Positions 17,077-25,991 of a stretch of DNA of 64,000 bases are shown piece after piece. This stretch comes from Minwuia thermotolerans (GTDB lineage Bacteria; Pseudomonadota; Alphaproteobacteria; Minwuiales; Minwuiaceae), in the NCBI GenBank assembly GCA_021604565.1, contig BQJF01000003.1, positions 48,540-112,539 on the forward strand. The letters run 5' to 3'. Position numbers and translations under genes: made by a program. Position 1 is the first letter of the stretch; every line of letters begins with the position of its first letter. The notes beneath the pieces were generated by a model. The model made no database searches. It had not been told where the DNA came from and worked only from the letters and a program-made list of their open reading frames with translations.

Positions 17077-17400
17077 ATGGCTAACGCACTCGGATATGTC
17101 AGCGAAACCAAATCAGGCTTTGAAGGCGCCCTCGCAATGATGAACCTTACGAGCTCAATCCGCATCGAGAAGAACGCGGACAAAGCCGCCGAAGGACAGC
17201 CCGATTACCGCATCTATGCAGGCGAAACCTCAACCGAAATCGGCGGTGGATGGCTCAGGAAAGCCAAAGCATCAGGCCGCGAATATGTCTCTATCACACT
17301 CGCAGATCCACAAATTGGGCCGCGCAAGATCTACGCTAACCTTGCGCCCGTCAAAGGCAAGAAAGGTCGCCACGTGATCCTCTGGAATCCGCGCGATTAG
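17077..17400 (+). CDS. DUF736 family protein
   Basis: 107 residues from the ATG at 17077 with AAAGGAAG upstream. The pattern GYVSETKSGFEGALAMMNL near the start, RIYAGETSTEIGGGWLRKA in the middle and YANLAPVKGKKGRHVILWNP at the end is DUF736. The family is common on alphaproteobacterial plasmids and ICEs beside tra genes and has no established function. A clear rho-independent terminator follows at 17427-17457, so the gene is probably monocistronic and well expressed. Confidence 0.9.
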   Translation: MANALGYVSETKSGFEGALAMMNLTSSIRIEKNADKAAEGQPDYRIYAGETSTEIGGGWLRKAKASGREYVSITLADPQIGPRKIYANLAPVKGKKGRHVILWNPRD

Positions 17401-17426
17401 ATCAGAAACTAACGCAAGTAAAGACC

Positions 17427-17457
17427 GCCTCGGAGTTCATCTCCGGGGCGTTTTTTT
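17427..17457 (+). terminator. Rho-independent terminator after the DUF736 gene
   Basis: CGCCTCGGAG (17427-17436 region) pairs with CTCCGGGGCG (17441-17450) around a TTCAT loop, followed at once by seven T residues (17451-17457). It separates the DUF736 transcript from the rdfS-traF genes. Confidence 0.85.
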
Positions 17458-17577
17458 GCGTGTATTCCTTGGTTAAAGGCCGGGGAGAAAATGCATCATG
17501 CGAATTTTAACCCTGCAAACGCCCGCACGTCTGGCCAATCCTTTCCCAGCACAAACAGGAGAAAGGAAGACTGTACA

Positions 17578-17820
17578 ATGACAAGAAACCGCAAGAAAAA
17601 TTCGTATGGAGACAATTGGCCAGAGCTTCTAAGCGTCGAAGAGGCCGCAAAGTTTCTGCGCCTCAAGCGCTCCACGCTCGATCATTATCGTTGTGAAGGG
17701 CGCGGTCCCATCTATCGCAAACATGGCGCGCGCGTCTTCTATCCAAAGCCCGATCTCATTCGTTGGTCAGAGCGAAATTCCTATGCCTCCACGTCTGAAC
17801 GCTTGCGTGATCCCAAATGA
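17578..17820 (+). CDS. RdfS-like excisionase / helix-turn-helix protein
   Basis: 80 residues from the ATG at 17578 (AAAGGAAG upstream). The sequence ELLSVEEAAKFLRLKRSTL followed by YRCEGRGPIYRKHGARVFY is a winged helix-turn-helix of the excisionase type. In ICEMlSymR7A the directionality factor RdfS is encoded just before traF and the relaxase gene rlxS; the same order occurs here, with a 4-base overlap into traF. RdfS drives excision with the integrase and is switched on by FseA, a homologue of which is at 3110. The role is inferred from order and fold. Confidence 0.72.
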   Translation: MTRNRKKNSYGDNWPELLSVEEAAKFLRLKRSTLDHYRCEGRGPIYRKHGARVFYPKPDLIRWSERNSYASTSERLRDPK

Positions 17821-18317
17821 AAAAGCTCAGTTTCTGGCTGACACTTTCGGGCATCTCTCTGGTGACTTTCGGATCGATTTTTGATCCGCTGGATCGCCTG
17901 ATCTGGAACCGCACAGCAAGTGCGCCGACAGGAATTTACTGGCTGAGCGACGAGCCATTCATCCATGGCAGATGGGTCGTCGTCTCTAGCCAGAGCGCTG
18001 TAGTTGAATGGGCAGAAACACGCGGATATGTTGGAAAAGATTGGCCCTTTTTGAAGCAGATTGCAGGCATGCCAGGCGATGAAATTTGCCGCAATGGCCA
18101 TGAGATTCGGATCAATAGTGAGCCTGTTGCAATCGCCAAAATCGTCGATTCATCGGGGCGAATGCTGCCGGTCTGGGAAGGCTGTAGCGTGCTCCAGAGC
18201 GATGAAGTCTTCGTGCTTACAGCGCATCCAGCATCGCTCGATGGCCGATATTTCGGCCCTATAAAACAATCAGACCTGGATGGCACCGCCATCCCCCTCA
18301 TGACATCTCAGGACTGA
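17817..18317 (+). CDS. traF: TraF, S26-family conjugative transfer signal peptidase
   Basis: 166 residues with an N-terminal membrane helix, the nucleophile Ser35 in TASAPTGIYW and the general-base Lys80 in LKQIAGMPGDEIC, both conserved in TraF/LepB proteases. TraF processes the TrbC pilin; trbC is at 1463-1798. The ATG overlaps the upstream rdfS-like stop as ATGA. Length is normal. Confidence 0.9.
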   Translation: MKKLSFWLTLSGISLVTFGSIFDPLDRLIWNRTASAPTGIYWLSDEPFIHGRWVVVSSQSAVVEWAETRGYVGKDWPFLKQIAGMPGDEICRNGHEIRINSEPVAIAKIVDSSGRMLPVWEGCSVLQSDEVFVLTAHPASLDGRYFGPIKQSDLDGTAIPLMTSQD

Positions 18318-18324
18318 CAGGCTG

Positions 18325-18469
18325 CAAGCGTATGCAAAGCGATACAAGCATAGGCAAGGACAGAACAAGCGAACCCGGTAGGGCAAGATTGAAGCTATGG
18401 CACCACATGGCGCCTAACCCCTTGTCTGCACATCTGTTTTTTGGCGCCCTTTGCACAGCATTGTGGTGC
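18325..18469. other. Candidate origin of transfer (oriT) region
   Basis: The 217-base gap between traF and the relaxase gene has no credible ORF but dense structure. Two imperfect 15-base direct repeats (CAAGCGTATGCAAAG at 18325 and CAAGCATAGGCAAGG at 18345, 12 of 15 identical) start exactly 20 bases apart. A nested inverted repeat follows, with outer arms GCACCACA (18400-18407) and TGTGGTGC (18462-18469) and GGCGCC at 18409-18414 and 18443-18448. Repeats plus a hairpin immediately upstream of a relaxase gene fit an oriT. The nick site is not identifiable by eye. Confidence 0.45.
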
Positions 18470-18534
18470 ATGTGTTTCTGGAAACGCGTTGAAATTACTA
18501 CGAATTCCATGGTGTGCGGATTGAGCGGCCTGCA

Positions 18535-20463
18535 ATGAGCGAGGAAAGACCTTTCACGCCGCGACTCGGACGCATACGCGATCAAGGCGCGCCTGCAGGC
18601 AAGCGTCTATCACGACAGTTGAACAAGACCGGAGCGAGACTTTCTAAAGTCTCTCGGAAGTCTGCCTTTACCGGCGCACGTTATGGCACGGGTGGCGCGG
18701 CCCGAACCGGCGGTTCTCGCTACAGGCATTTGTCCCGCCAGCAAATGCGCCGCGTCATTGTCAAAGTGCATATCGCAAGAGCGCGCGGCGCAGGTCCGGG
18801 CCTCTTTCGCGCCCATGTCAGCTATCTGCAGCGCGACGGTGTCGATCGCGAGGGAGAAGGCGGCGTGCTTTATGACCGCGACCAGGAGGGGATCAGCCCC
18901 CGCGACTTTCTGGAACGCAGCGAGCATGACCGCCACCAGTTCCGGATCATCGTTTCGCCGGAGGATGGTGCGCGTATGGGTGACCTCAAACAGTCAACCC
19001 GCGAGCTCATGGGCAAAATGGAACGCGATGTCGGGCGACGTCTCGATTGGGTCGCCGTCGATCATCACAATACAGGTCATCCGCATACCCATATTGTTGT
19101 GCGGGGTCGCGACGCCCGGATGAAGGATGTCGTCATCGCGCGGGACTATCTCACAAAGGGCCTTCGCGAAGCTGCCGAAGAGCTTGCCACCCAAAGGCTC
19201 GGACCAAGACGTACTCTGGAGATTGCGGGTGCGCGCCAGAAGCAGGTGGATCAGGACCGCTGGACCGGGCTCGATCATGAGATCGAAACGAGATTGGAGA
19301 ACGGCGTATTCGGTCCAGGTGGTGCAAGCTCAAGTAAAGAGCGGTTTGATCGGTCCTTGCGACTCGCGCGCATCAGGCACCTTGAATCCCTTGGACTTGC
19401 TGAACGGGACAGAACGCTCTCCTGGCGAATGAAACAGGACTGGCAAGAACAGCTGAAACGCCGGGCGCGGCGCGGTGATATCATCCGCACACTTGCCGCT
19501 GAATTCGGGGAGCGTGAGCCCGACATTCGATTTGTTCAGGACCGCGCAAAAGATGCCGCTCCCATTCGTGGGATCGTGAAGGCTTATGGCCCGGAGGATG
19601 AACTTCGCGATACGCGCTATCTGCTCGTTGAAGATTTTGATGGCGGTATCTGGCATGTACCCGCTGCAACGGTCGATGTTCACGCCCGACCGCCGCAAGG
19701 CGCTGTGGTGGAGCTCTCCGAAGCAAGAGCCATGGCGCGTGCCTCGGACAAGGCTATTGCCAAGGTCGCAGAGCAAACCGGCGGTATCTGGTCGGAAGAC
19801 TTGCACGCCCGCCATGATCCTGGATCAAAACCGGCCTATCATCTCAGCTTGAAGCGGCGGCTCGAAGCCTTGCGACGGGCAGGAATTGGGGAGCGCCTTG
19901 CGACCGGCGAGTGGCACGTCGGCGAAGAGTTTCTGGAGCGCGCAGCGGCATATGAGGCGCGCGGATCCGGCGGCGTCAAAATGAGTGTCCTGTCCTGGCT
20001 TTCACCGGAGATGCAGATCGACCGCTTTGGCGCAACCTGGATCGACGACCTGTCAGAGGGTGCAGCAGCGCAGCAGCAAACCTTGAAGGACTTGAAAGCA
20101 CGTCGGGAGATCTGGCTCCGCGAACAAGGCTATCTGGGTTCCAACCAACCAGAACTCATGGAAGAGCAGAGAAGCCAGCTGCGCGCTCTGGAACTGCAGC
20201 GCGAGCGGGACGCGATCGGGGCGGCCTCAGGCCGAACCCCTGTTCAGCTAGCGAAAGGCGACCGTTTTGACGGAAAACTCGAAGGTCATGTCGATCTTGC
20301 AGCAGGGCGTATGGCGATCATTGGCAACGCAAAGGAATTCGCACTGGTGCCATGGCGTGGCAGTATTGGTCGGCAAATGGGGCGCGAGATGACCATCAAG
20401 CGCACCGCGTCAGGTATTGGTTGGAGCGTGGATATAGGGCGTTCCAGAGGGCTGTCCCGCTAG
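18535..20463 (+). CDS. VirD2-like relaxase (DUF3363 family, RlxS type)
   Basis: 642 residues from the ATG at 18535; an in-frame start 21 bases upstream is less likely. After a basic N-terminus, a probable catalytic Tyr lies in SYLQRDGV (near residue 96), and the metal-binding histidines appear in DHHNTGHPHTHIVVRGRD (near 177-190). The long C-terminal region matches DUF3363. Relaxases nick oriT, stay covalently bound to the 5' end and pilot the strand into the recipient. It follows the oriT candidate and precedes the coupling protein gene. This is the expected ICE order traF-relaxase-traG. Confidence 0.9.
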   Translation: MSEERPFTPRLGRIRDQGAPAGKRLSRQLNKTGARLSKVSRKSAFTGARYGTGGAARTGGSRYRHLSRQQMRRVIVKVHIARARGAGPGLFRAHVSYLQRDGVDREGEGGVLYDRDQEGISPRDFLERSEHDRHQFRIIVSPEDGARMGDLKQSTRELMGKMERDVGRRLDWVAVDHHNTGHPHTHIVVRGRDARMKDVVIARDYLTKGLREAAEELATQRLGPRRTLEIAGARQKQVDQDRWTGLDHEIETRLENGVFGPGGASSSKERFDRSLRLARIRHLESLGLAERDRTLSWRMKQDWQEQLKRRARRGDIIRTLAAEFGEREPDIRFVQDRAKDAAPIRGIVKAYGPEDELRDTRYLLVEDFDGGIWHVPAATVDVHARPPQGAVVELSEARAMARASDKAIAKVAEQTGGIWSEDLHARHDPGSKPAYHLSLKRRLEALRRAGIGERLATGEWHVGEEFLERAAAYEARGSGGVKMSVLSWLSPEMQIDRFGATWIDDLSEGAAAQQQTLKDLKARREIWLREQGYLGSNQPELMEEQRSQLRALELQRERDAIGAASGRTPVQLAKGDRFDGKLEGHVDLAAGRMAIIGNAKEFALVPWRGSIGRQMGREMTIKRTASGIGWSVDIGRSRGLSR

Positions 20464-20581
20464 ACGGTTTGGATGGCTTTGCAGAGCGATGCAGGAAATG
20501 GCGCAGAATCCCGCTGGTCCAGGACCAGTCTCAGCAATCATCCTTGGGAGAAGACAAATTGCTTTTTCAAGGAGGCGCGCC

Positions 20582-22543
20582 GTGACCGGCACAAAGATAC
20601 TCATTGGCCAGATCATGGTGGTATTCGCACTGATCATTGGCGCGGTCTGGCTGGCCACACAAATTACCGCTGACGCGCTTGGCCATCAGGCTGCGCTCGG
20701 CGCGCCTTGGTTCATTGCAGGCGAGACACCAATCTATAAACCCTGGCGGCTGTTCCAATGGTGGTACGCCTATGAAGCCTATGCGCCGGAAGTGTTCGCA
20801 CGTGGCGGCCTGATCGCGGTCTCCGGTTCGGCGCTCGGATTTCTGGCCGCGATCATTGGTTCTGTCTTGCGCAGTCGCCACGAGCGCCATGTCACCACTT
20901 ACGGCTCGGCGCGGTGGGCCAGCGCACCCGATTTGAAACGCGCCGGACTGTTTGCGGACAAGGGCGTGTTCCTGGGACGTTGGCAAAAGCGCTATCTGCG
21001 TCATGATGGCCCTGAACATGTCATGGCGTTTGCGCCAACACGCTCAGGCAAGGGCGTGGGGCTTGTGGTGCCGACCTTGCTGTCCTGGACCGGCAGCGCC
21101 GTCATCCACGACATCAAAGGCGAAAACTGGGAACTCACTTCTGGCTGGCGCTCAAGTTTTTCGCGCTGCATTCGGTTTGATCCGACCGACAGGCGCTCGC
21201 CGAAATACAATCCGCTTATAGCTGTGCGCTGCGGCGAGCGCGAAGTGCGCGATGTTCAGAACATTGCAGACATTCTGGTTGATCCAGAAGGCTCACTCGA
21301 GCGCCGTAATCATTGGGAGAAAACCGGACATGCCTTGCTGGTCGGCATTATCCTGCACGTGCTTTATGCCGAAGAAGACAAGACGCTCAGCGGCTGCGTG
21401 CGGTTCCTATCCGATCCGAAACGCTCCTTTGCCGTCACACTCCGTATCATGATGACGACGCCGCATCTGGGAGATAGAGGCGTTCACCCGATTGTCGCGC
21501 AAGCCGCACGCGAGCTTTTGAACAAGTCTGAAAATGAGCGCTCCGGGGTTCTGTCCACGGCCATGAGTTTCCTGTCGCTTTATCGTGACCCAGTCATCGC
21601 GGAAGTCACCAGCCGATCAGACTGGCGCATCGAGGACCTGGTTGAAGGGGAGAGCCCGCTTTCGCTCTATCTGGTCGTCCCGCCATCCGACCTGTCTCGG
21701 ACGAAGCCGCTGATCCGGCTGATCCTTAACCAGATTGGACGCAGGCTGACGGAAGATTTGCCCGAAAAGAACCGCCGGAAACTGCTCTTCATGCTGGATG
21801 AGTTTCCTGCGCTCGGGCGGCTGGACTTCTTTGAAAGTGCACTCGCCTTCATGGCAGGCTATGGCATCCGCGCCTATCTGATCGCTCAATCCCTGAACCA
21901 GATCGAAAAGGCTTACGGGCCCAATAATTCGATCCTGGATAATTGTCATGTGCGCATTGCTTTCGCGACCAATGATGAACGCACCGCCAAGCGCGTCTCT
22001 GATGCGCTCGGAACAACAACGGAACTCCGCTCGCAGAAGAACTATACCGGTCACCGGCTTGCGCCCTGGCTCTCTCACTTGATGGTTTCACGCCAGGAAA
22101 CTCAGCGCGCGCTTATAACGCCCGGCGAGGTCATGCAACTTTCTGCCAGTGATGAAATTATCATGGTGTCCGGAGCGCCGCCCGTGCTCGCCAGGAAGCT
22201 TTGTTATTTCAAAGACGCAAATTTTACGAAACGAGTCTTGTCGCCAGCGCCCGTCGAATGGGACGACGCCGCGTGTGACGCAGAGTGGACATCCATTGTT
22301 GCAGCGCCGCCCTTCAAGGAGCCGGAGGCTGAGGATAGGGAACATCCTGATAGTGTGTCGCTGAAACGGACTCGAGAACCTGAGCACACGAATGATGATC
22401 TGCCGGAAAAACGCACTGCCGAGCCAAGCGTTGATGCCGACATCGACGATGAGGTTGATCCGACCAGCGATCAAAACCTCGAAGCCGTAAGACGCGCCGT
22501 TGCTGCGGATCGCGGCGACCCTGACGTCCTTCCGGGGTTCTGA
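20582..22543 (+). CDS. traG: TraG/VirD4 type IV coupling protein
   Basis: 653 residues from a GTG at 20582 with AAGGAGG 6 bases upstream; an earlier in-frame start gives an unfamily-like extension. Two N-terminal membrane helices (about residues 5-30 and 75-100) are followed by Walker A in FAPTRSGKGVGLVVPTLL (near 151) and Walker B in LLFMLDEFPALGRLDFFE (near 403). The protein recruits the relaxase-DNA complex to the secretion channel. The C-terminal tail is acidic and probably disordered. Confidence 0.93.
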   Translation: MTGTKILIGQIMVVFALIIGAVWLATQITADALGHQAALGAPWFIAGETPIYKPWRLFQWWYAYEAYAPEVFARGGLIAVSGSALGFLAAIIGSVLRSRHERHVTTYGSARWASAPDLKRAGLFADKGVFLGRWQKRYLRHDGPEHVMAFAPTRSGKGVGLVVPTLLSWTGSAVIHDIKGENWELTSGWRSSFSRCIRFDPTDRRSPKYNPLIAVRCGEREVRDVQNIADILVDPEGSLERRNHWEKTGHALLVGIILHVLYAEEDKTLSGCVRFLSDPKRSFAVTLRIMMTTPHLGDRGVHPIVAQAARELLNKSENERSGVLSTAMSFLSLYRDPVIAEVTSRSDWRIEDLVEGESPLSLYLVVPPSDLSRTKPLIRLILNQIGRRLTEDLPEKNRRKLLFMLDEFPALGRLDFFESALAFMAGYGIRAYLIAQSLNQIEKAYGPNNSILDNCHVRIAFATNDERTAKRVSDALGTTTELRSQKNYTGHRLAPWLSHLMVSRQETQRALITPGEVMQLSASDEIIMVSGAPPVLARKLCYFKDANFTKRVLSPAPVEWDDAACDAEWTSIVAAPPFKEPEAEDREHPDSVSLKRTREPEHTNDDLPEKRTAEPSVDADIDDEVDPTSDQNLEAVRRAVAADRGDPDVLPGF

Positions 22544-22547
22544 GTGG

Positions 22548-22931
22548 ATGGGAAAGCCGCGCGTCAACATACGGATTTCGACAAAGCTCTATGCGCAACT
22601 GTGTGAGGCAGCTGACAAGCCAGGGGTGACAAAAACGGCGATCGTTGAAGACGCACTGAGAGCATGGTTCGATCCAGAAGCGCGTTCAGTGCTGGAAGAG
22701 CGTTTGCTCGCCCGCATGGACGCCTTCGATCAGCATCAGGCGGATATGGAAAAGGACCTAGCCTACACTTACGCCACGCTGTCGCACTTTGTGTACTATT
22801 GGCTTACGCGGACCGAACCTATTCCTGAGGGGGAGCGTGATATCGCGCATGCGCTGGGGCAGAGGCGATTGGAGTATTTCAATGAGCAGGTGAGCAGCAA
22901 AATGTCTGCCGCGCCTGAGCCGGCCGCCTAG
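22548..22931 (+). CDS. Ribbon-helix-helix (CopG-like) protein
   Basis: 127 residues from the ATG at 22548, four bases after the traG stop. PRVNIRISTKLYAQLCEAAD followed by TKTAIVEDALRAWF is a ribbon-helix-helix DNA-binding fold; the rest is helical. In related ICEs a CopG-like gene lies between traG and trbB. Here trbB does not follow; it lies 20 kb to the left on the opposite strand. The protein probably regulates transfer genes. Confidence 0.8.
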   Translation: MGKPRVNIRISTKLYAQLCEAADKPGVTKTAIVEDALRAWFDPEARSVLEERLLARMDAFDQHQADMEKDLAYTYATLSHFVYYWLTRTEPIPEGERDIAHALGQRRLEYFNEQVSSKMSAAPEPAA

Positions 22932-22996
22932 ACGGGAGAAATGGACCCATCATAATTCTCGGTTCAGAAGTCTTGATTCGGAAGTATGGATACATT

Positions 22997-23161
22997 TCAC
23001 ACGAGCAGGCGCTGGCTCGATGGTTTCGTTGCGGTGCGAGTTCCGTACATGCCCACCAACCGAGACAACAATATTACCGTATACAGAACACCAATGACCG
23101 CCTCGAACGCGGCGGCGGCTTGAGGGTAATGCCCTTGAGGGGTGATATCGCCATATCCGAG
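22997..23161 (-). pseudogene. Truncated potassium channel gene (selectivity filter and last helix only)
   Basis: The minus-strand frame from 23161 begins LGYGDITPQGHYPQAAAAFE and continues with IGVLYTVILLSRLVGMYG: the K+ selectivity filter GYGD and the following inner helix of a two-helix channel. Everything before the filter is missing. The break coincides to the base with the start of the inverted-repeat element at 23162. Reading on through the element gives unrelated residues. This is the 3' remnant of a channel gene cut by an insertion or an insertion-sequence-driven deletion. Confidence 0.65.
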
Positions 23162-23228
23162 TGACCTAGCCCCCTGAACTGCAGCCATGTTTTAGTTATA
23201 GAACTAGGCTGTTCAGGGGGCTAGGTCA
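23162..23228. mobile_element. 67-bp element with 18-bp perfect inverted ends (IS relic or MITE)
   Basis: Left end TGACCTAGCCCCCTGAAC (23162-23179) and its exact inverse complement (23211-23228) flank 31 bases. TGACCT plus a run of C resembles termini of IS3-family elements, and both ends face as in a complete element, so an internally deleted copy is likely. No duplicated target bases are visible at the flanks (CCGAG / TCTGG), arguing for a rearrangement after insertion. It separates the ICE backbone from the catabolic block. The 208 bases from here to the receptor gene show no other feature apart from its RBS. Confidence 0.6.
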
Positions 23229-23436
23229 TCTGGTCGGACGATCGCGGATGTCGGGCATGGAAGGATTTGAGCAGGATAAGGCCCTCTCGTATCGCGGAAT
23301 GACGATCTGTTGGCGTGAACTGGTATGACTCTAACAGAGCCATCTTTCACCAGAGTTCATAATCTACTTTCGCGTCCTTGTGCATCATAGCGGGAACGGA
23401 AACACGGAGCACAAAAGGGCTCTTGGGAGGATATAT

Positions 23437-25899
23437 ATGAACCAGAAGTTTAGACTCAATTTGAGCGGCGCAGCAATTTTGCCGATCGCCATTGCCCTTG
23501 CCACGCCGGCCTATGGGCAAGTGGCAGATGTCCCTGCCGAAACAGAAGCGGAGCGGGAAGCAAGACTGACAACAGTGACTGTTACGGCACGTAAACGGGA
23601 CGAGACGCTGATCAATGCGCCGGTGGCCGTGACCGCCGTTTCCGGAGCAGAGCTGGAAGCGCAAGGGGTCACGAACCTTGAGCAGATTTCCGCGCGCGTG
23701 CCGGGCCTGCAGGTCGGTCGGGGAGCGCAAACCTCGAACATCTTTATCCGAGGTGTCGGATCTGGTATCAACAAGGGATTCGAGCAATCGGTTGGCCTTT
23801 ATGTGGATGGCGTTTATCAGCCGCGCAGCCGCCAATTCTCACAGTCCCAGTTCGACCTGCAGCAAGTCGAGGTTCTGCGTGGGCCCCAAGGCGTTCTATT
23901 CGGTAAGAACACGGTTGCTGGCGCGATCAAGCTTGAAACGGCCTCGCCAGAAGTCGGAGAGGAACTCAATGGTTGGGTCGGTGTCACCTGGGAACCAGAA
24001 TTCAATACGCAAAGCTACTCGGGCGTCTTTTCCGCGGGCTTGGCGGATAATTTGGCAGGCCGGTTGGCAATTCGTTATACGACAACTGACGGATATGTTG
24101 AGAACCGTGTCTTTGATCGCGACGAAGCCGAGCGCGAAGACATGTTCGCCCGGGCGACGCTCGCCTGGCAACCAACGGAGAGTTTAAACGTTGAGACGAA
24201 ACTGAGCTATCTTGAAATGGACGGGGTCGGTAAGGAGCTTACCATTAATGCGATTGATGATCGCCTGCCGACGCCTAGCACGATAGCGCTCTCACAAATG
24301 CTTCATCCAGACTTTGGAGTTTCTACTGGCGATACCGCTTATGTCAGCTTCAGCGGCAATCCCGCATTCCGTGTCGGCGATCCTCCAATCTCCGACACGG
24401 AGACAACCGAATCATTGAGCGGATCTGTGAAGGCAGAATGGGAGTTCGATAACTTTACCCTCACTTCGATTACTGGCTACTCCTCTTTCGATTTCGCTCA
24501 ACATCACGATGTGGATTTTCTGCCTGTCAGCTTCATTCACAATCTTGATGAAGAAGAACTGGACATGTTTAGCCAGGAACTTCGCATTGCCACAGACTGG
24601 GATGGGCGCATAAATTTCTTGGGCGGGCTGTATTATGAAAACCAGGATGCTTATCTTGAAGCCACAACGGCGTTCAATGGCACATTTGGCGTTTTGCCAA
24701 CATCGATTTTGCCCGGCGGTATTGTTAACGTTGCTCAACGCACTTTCTTCGATCAACAAGCCGAAACGATTGCGCTTTTTGGCGAGCTTGGCATTGACCT
24801 GACCGACAGCGTCACACTTGAACTAGGTTTGCGTTACTCCGAAGATGAGAAGAGCATCGATAAGAGTGTTGTTGTTGGAGCCGGCACACCCCGAGACTTC
24901 GTTGGCCTTGTCACACCCGCAGACACGATCGGGTCTGCCGATCTAACCGAATATCTAACCGCCGCCGCTACTGTTGGAGGTGCAGATGGATTGAACTCTG
25001 CAACGACTTTTGCCGCATTGCTCAACCGCTTTGCTGCTGACCTCAACGATACGCGAACAGAAGATCATTTTGATCCATCTGTAAAACTGCGCTGGCAGTA
25101 TGCTGACAACGGGTCGGCCTATATTTCCTATTCCACTGGCTATAAATCTGGTGGTTACAATTTCAGTCCTGACACGGCGGAACCGGATGGGAGCCCGCGT
25201 CCGGGTCATGAATTTGATGATGAGAAAGTCACGGCTTGGGAAGCTGGTATCAAGCACCAGTTCATGGGTGACCGTGCTCGCATCGGGGCAGTCATTTTCC
25301 GAAGCGAGTTAGAAGACCTGCAGGTAACCTCGTGGAGTGGGACAAGCTTCGTGGTTGGGAACGCGGCTGAACTTCAAGTGCAGGGGCTGGAACTTGATGG
25401 CCAGTTCCTTCTCAGCGACGAAATCGAGATTGGCGGTGCGTTCGCCTATCTCGATCACGAATTCCAGTCCTTCCCAGGGGCAGGGTGTTCAGTCATCGAA
25501 ACGGGCTTGGGCACATGCCCGGATTCTGCAGGTGTGGGTACCAAGGACCTTGCCGGCGAACGCGGGGCCTTTGCGCCCGAGTTCAGTGGTAACGTCTATC
25601 TCGCCTTCAATCGCAGTTTCGAGAATTTCGATCTGAATGCCCGGATTGGAGCCAACTTCAAGGACGAGATGTTCCTGGATGGCGACCTCGACCCGAACGC
25701 GTTTCAGGAAGGATATACGAAATTCGATGCTCATGTCGGGGTGGAGTTTGGCCGCTACGGATTCCGTGTATTCGGTCGCAACCTAACCGATGAAGCCACC
25801 TATACCGCCTCGGTCGACGCGCCACTCAGCCCGGGCGTGTATGTTGGCTGGATCGAAGAGCCGCGCGTGATTGGTGCCGAAGGCCGTATAAATTTCTGA
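23437..25899 (+). CDS. TonB-dependent outer-membrane receptor
   Basis: 820 residues from the ATG at 23437 (GGGAGG 6 bases upstream). There is an N-terminal signal peptide ending near AYGQ (residue 28), a TonB-box-like TVTVTARKRDE near residue 47, a plug domain with RGVGSGINKGFEQSVGLYVDG and VEVLRGPQGVLFGKNTVAGA, then a long beta-barrel ending in aromatic Phe (INF). It imports a bulky substrate using TonB energy. As first gene of a cluster for CoA-linked degradation it most likely takes up the substrate, as such receptors do for sterols and terpenoids in sphingomonads. Substrate not determinable. Confidence 0.92.
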   Translation: MNQKFRLNLSGAAILPIAIALATPAYGQVADVPAETEAEREARLTTVTVTARKRDETLINAPVAVTAVSGAELEAQGVTNLEQISARVPGLQVGRGAQTSNIFIRGVGSGINKGFEQSVGLYVDGVYQPRSRQFSQSQFDLQQVEVLRGPQGVLFGKNTVAGAIKLETASPEVGEELNGWVGVTWEPEFNTQSYSGVFSAGLADNLAGRLAIRYTTTDGYVENRVFDRDEAEREDMFARATLAWQPTESLNVETKLSYLEMDGVGKELTINAIDDRLPTPSTIALSQMLHPDFGVSTGDTAYVSFSGNPAFRVGDPPISDTETTESLSGSVKAEWEFDNFTLTSITGYSSFDFAQHHDVDFLPVSFIHNLDEEELDMFSQELRIATDWDGRINFLGGLYYENQDAYLEATTAFNGTFGVLPTSILPGGIVNVAQRTFFDQQAETIALFGELGIDLTDSVTLELGLRYSEDEKSIDKSVVVGAGTPRDFVGLVTPADTIGSADLTEYLTAAATVGGADGLNSATTFAALLNRFAADLNDTRTEDHFDPSVKLRWQYADNGSAYISYSTGYKSGGYNFSPDTAEPDGSPRPGHEFDDEKVTAWEAGIKHQFMGDRARIGAVIFRSELEDLQVTSWSGTSFVVGNAAELQVQGLELDGQFLLSDEIEIGGAFAYLDHEFQSFPGAGCSVIETGLGTCPDSAGVGTKDLAGERGAFAPEFSGNVYLAFNRSFENFDLNARIGANFKDEMFLDGDLDPNAFQEGYTKFDAHVGVEFGRYGFRVFGRNLTDEATYTASVDAPLSPGVYVGWIEEPRVIGAEGRINF

Positions 25900-25908
25900 T
25901 CGTCTTGT

Positions 25909-25940
25909 AGCAGCCTCCTTTCCATCGAAGGGAGGCTGCT
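25909..25940. terminator. Hairpin after the receptor gene, possible weak terminator
   Basis: AGCAGCCTCC (25909-25918) pairs perfectly with GGAGGCTGCT (25931-25940) over a 12-base loop, 10 bases after the receptor stop. No T-run follows, so it may stabilise the upstream mRNA end or reduce read-through rather than terminate fully. Confidence 0.45.
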
Positions 25941-25991
25941 CCAGACTTGAGCAGTTGAAAGCTTACAATAACAGGTCAGGAGCTTGCGAAC

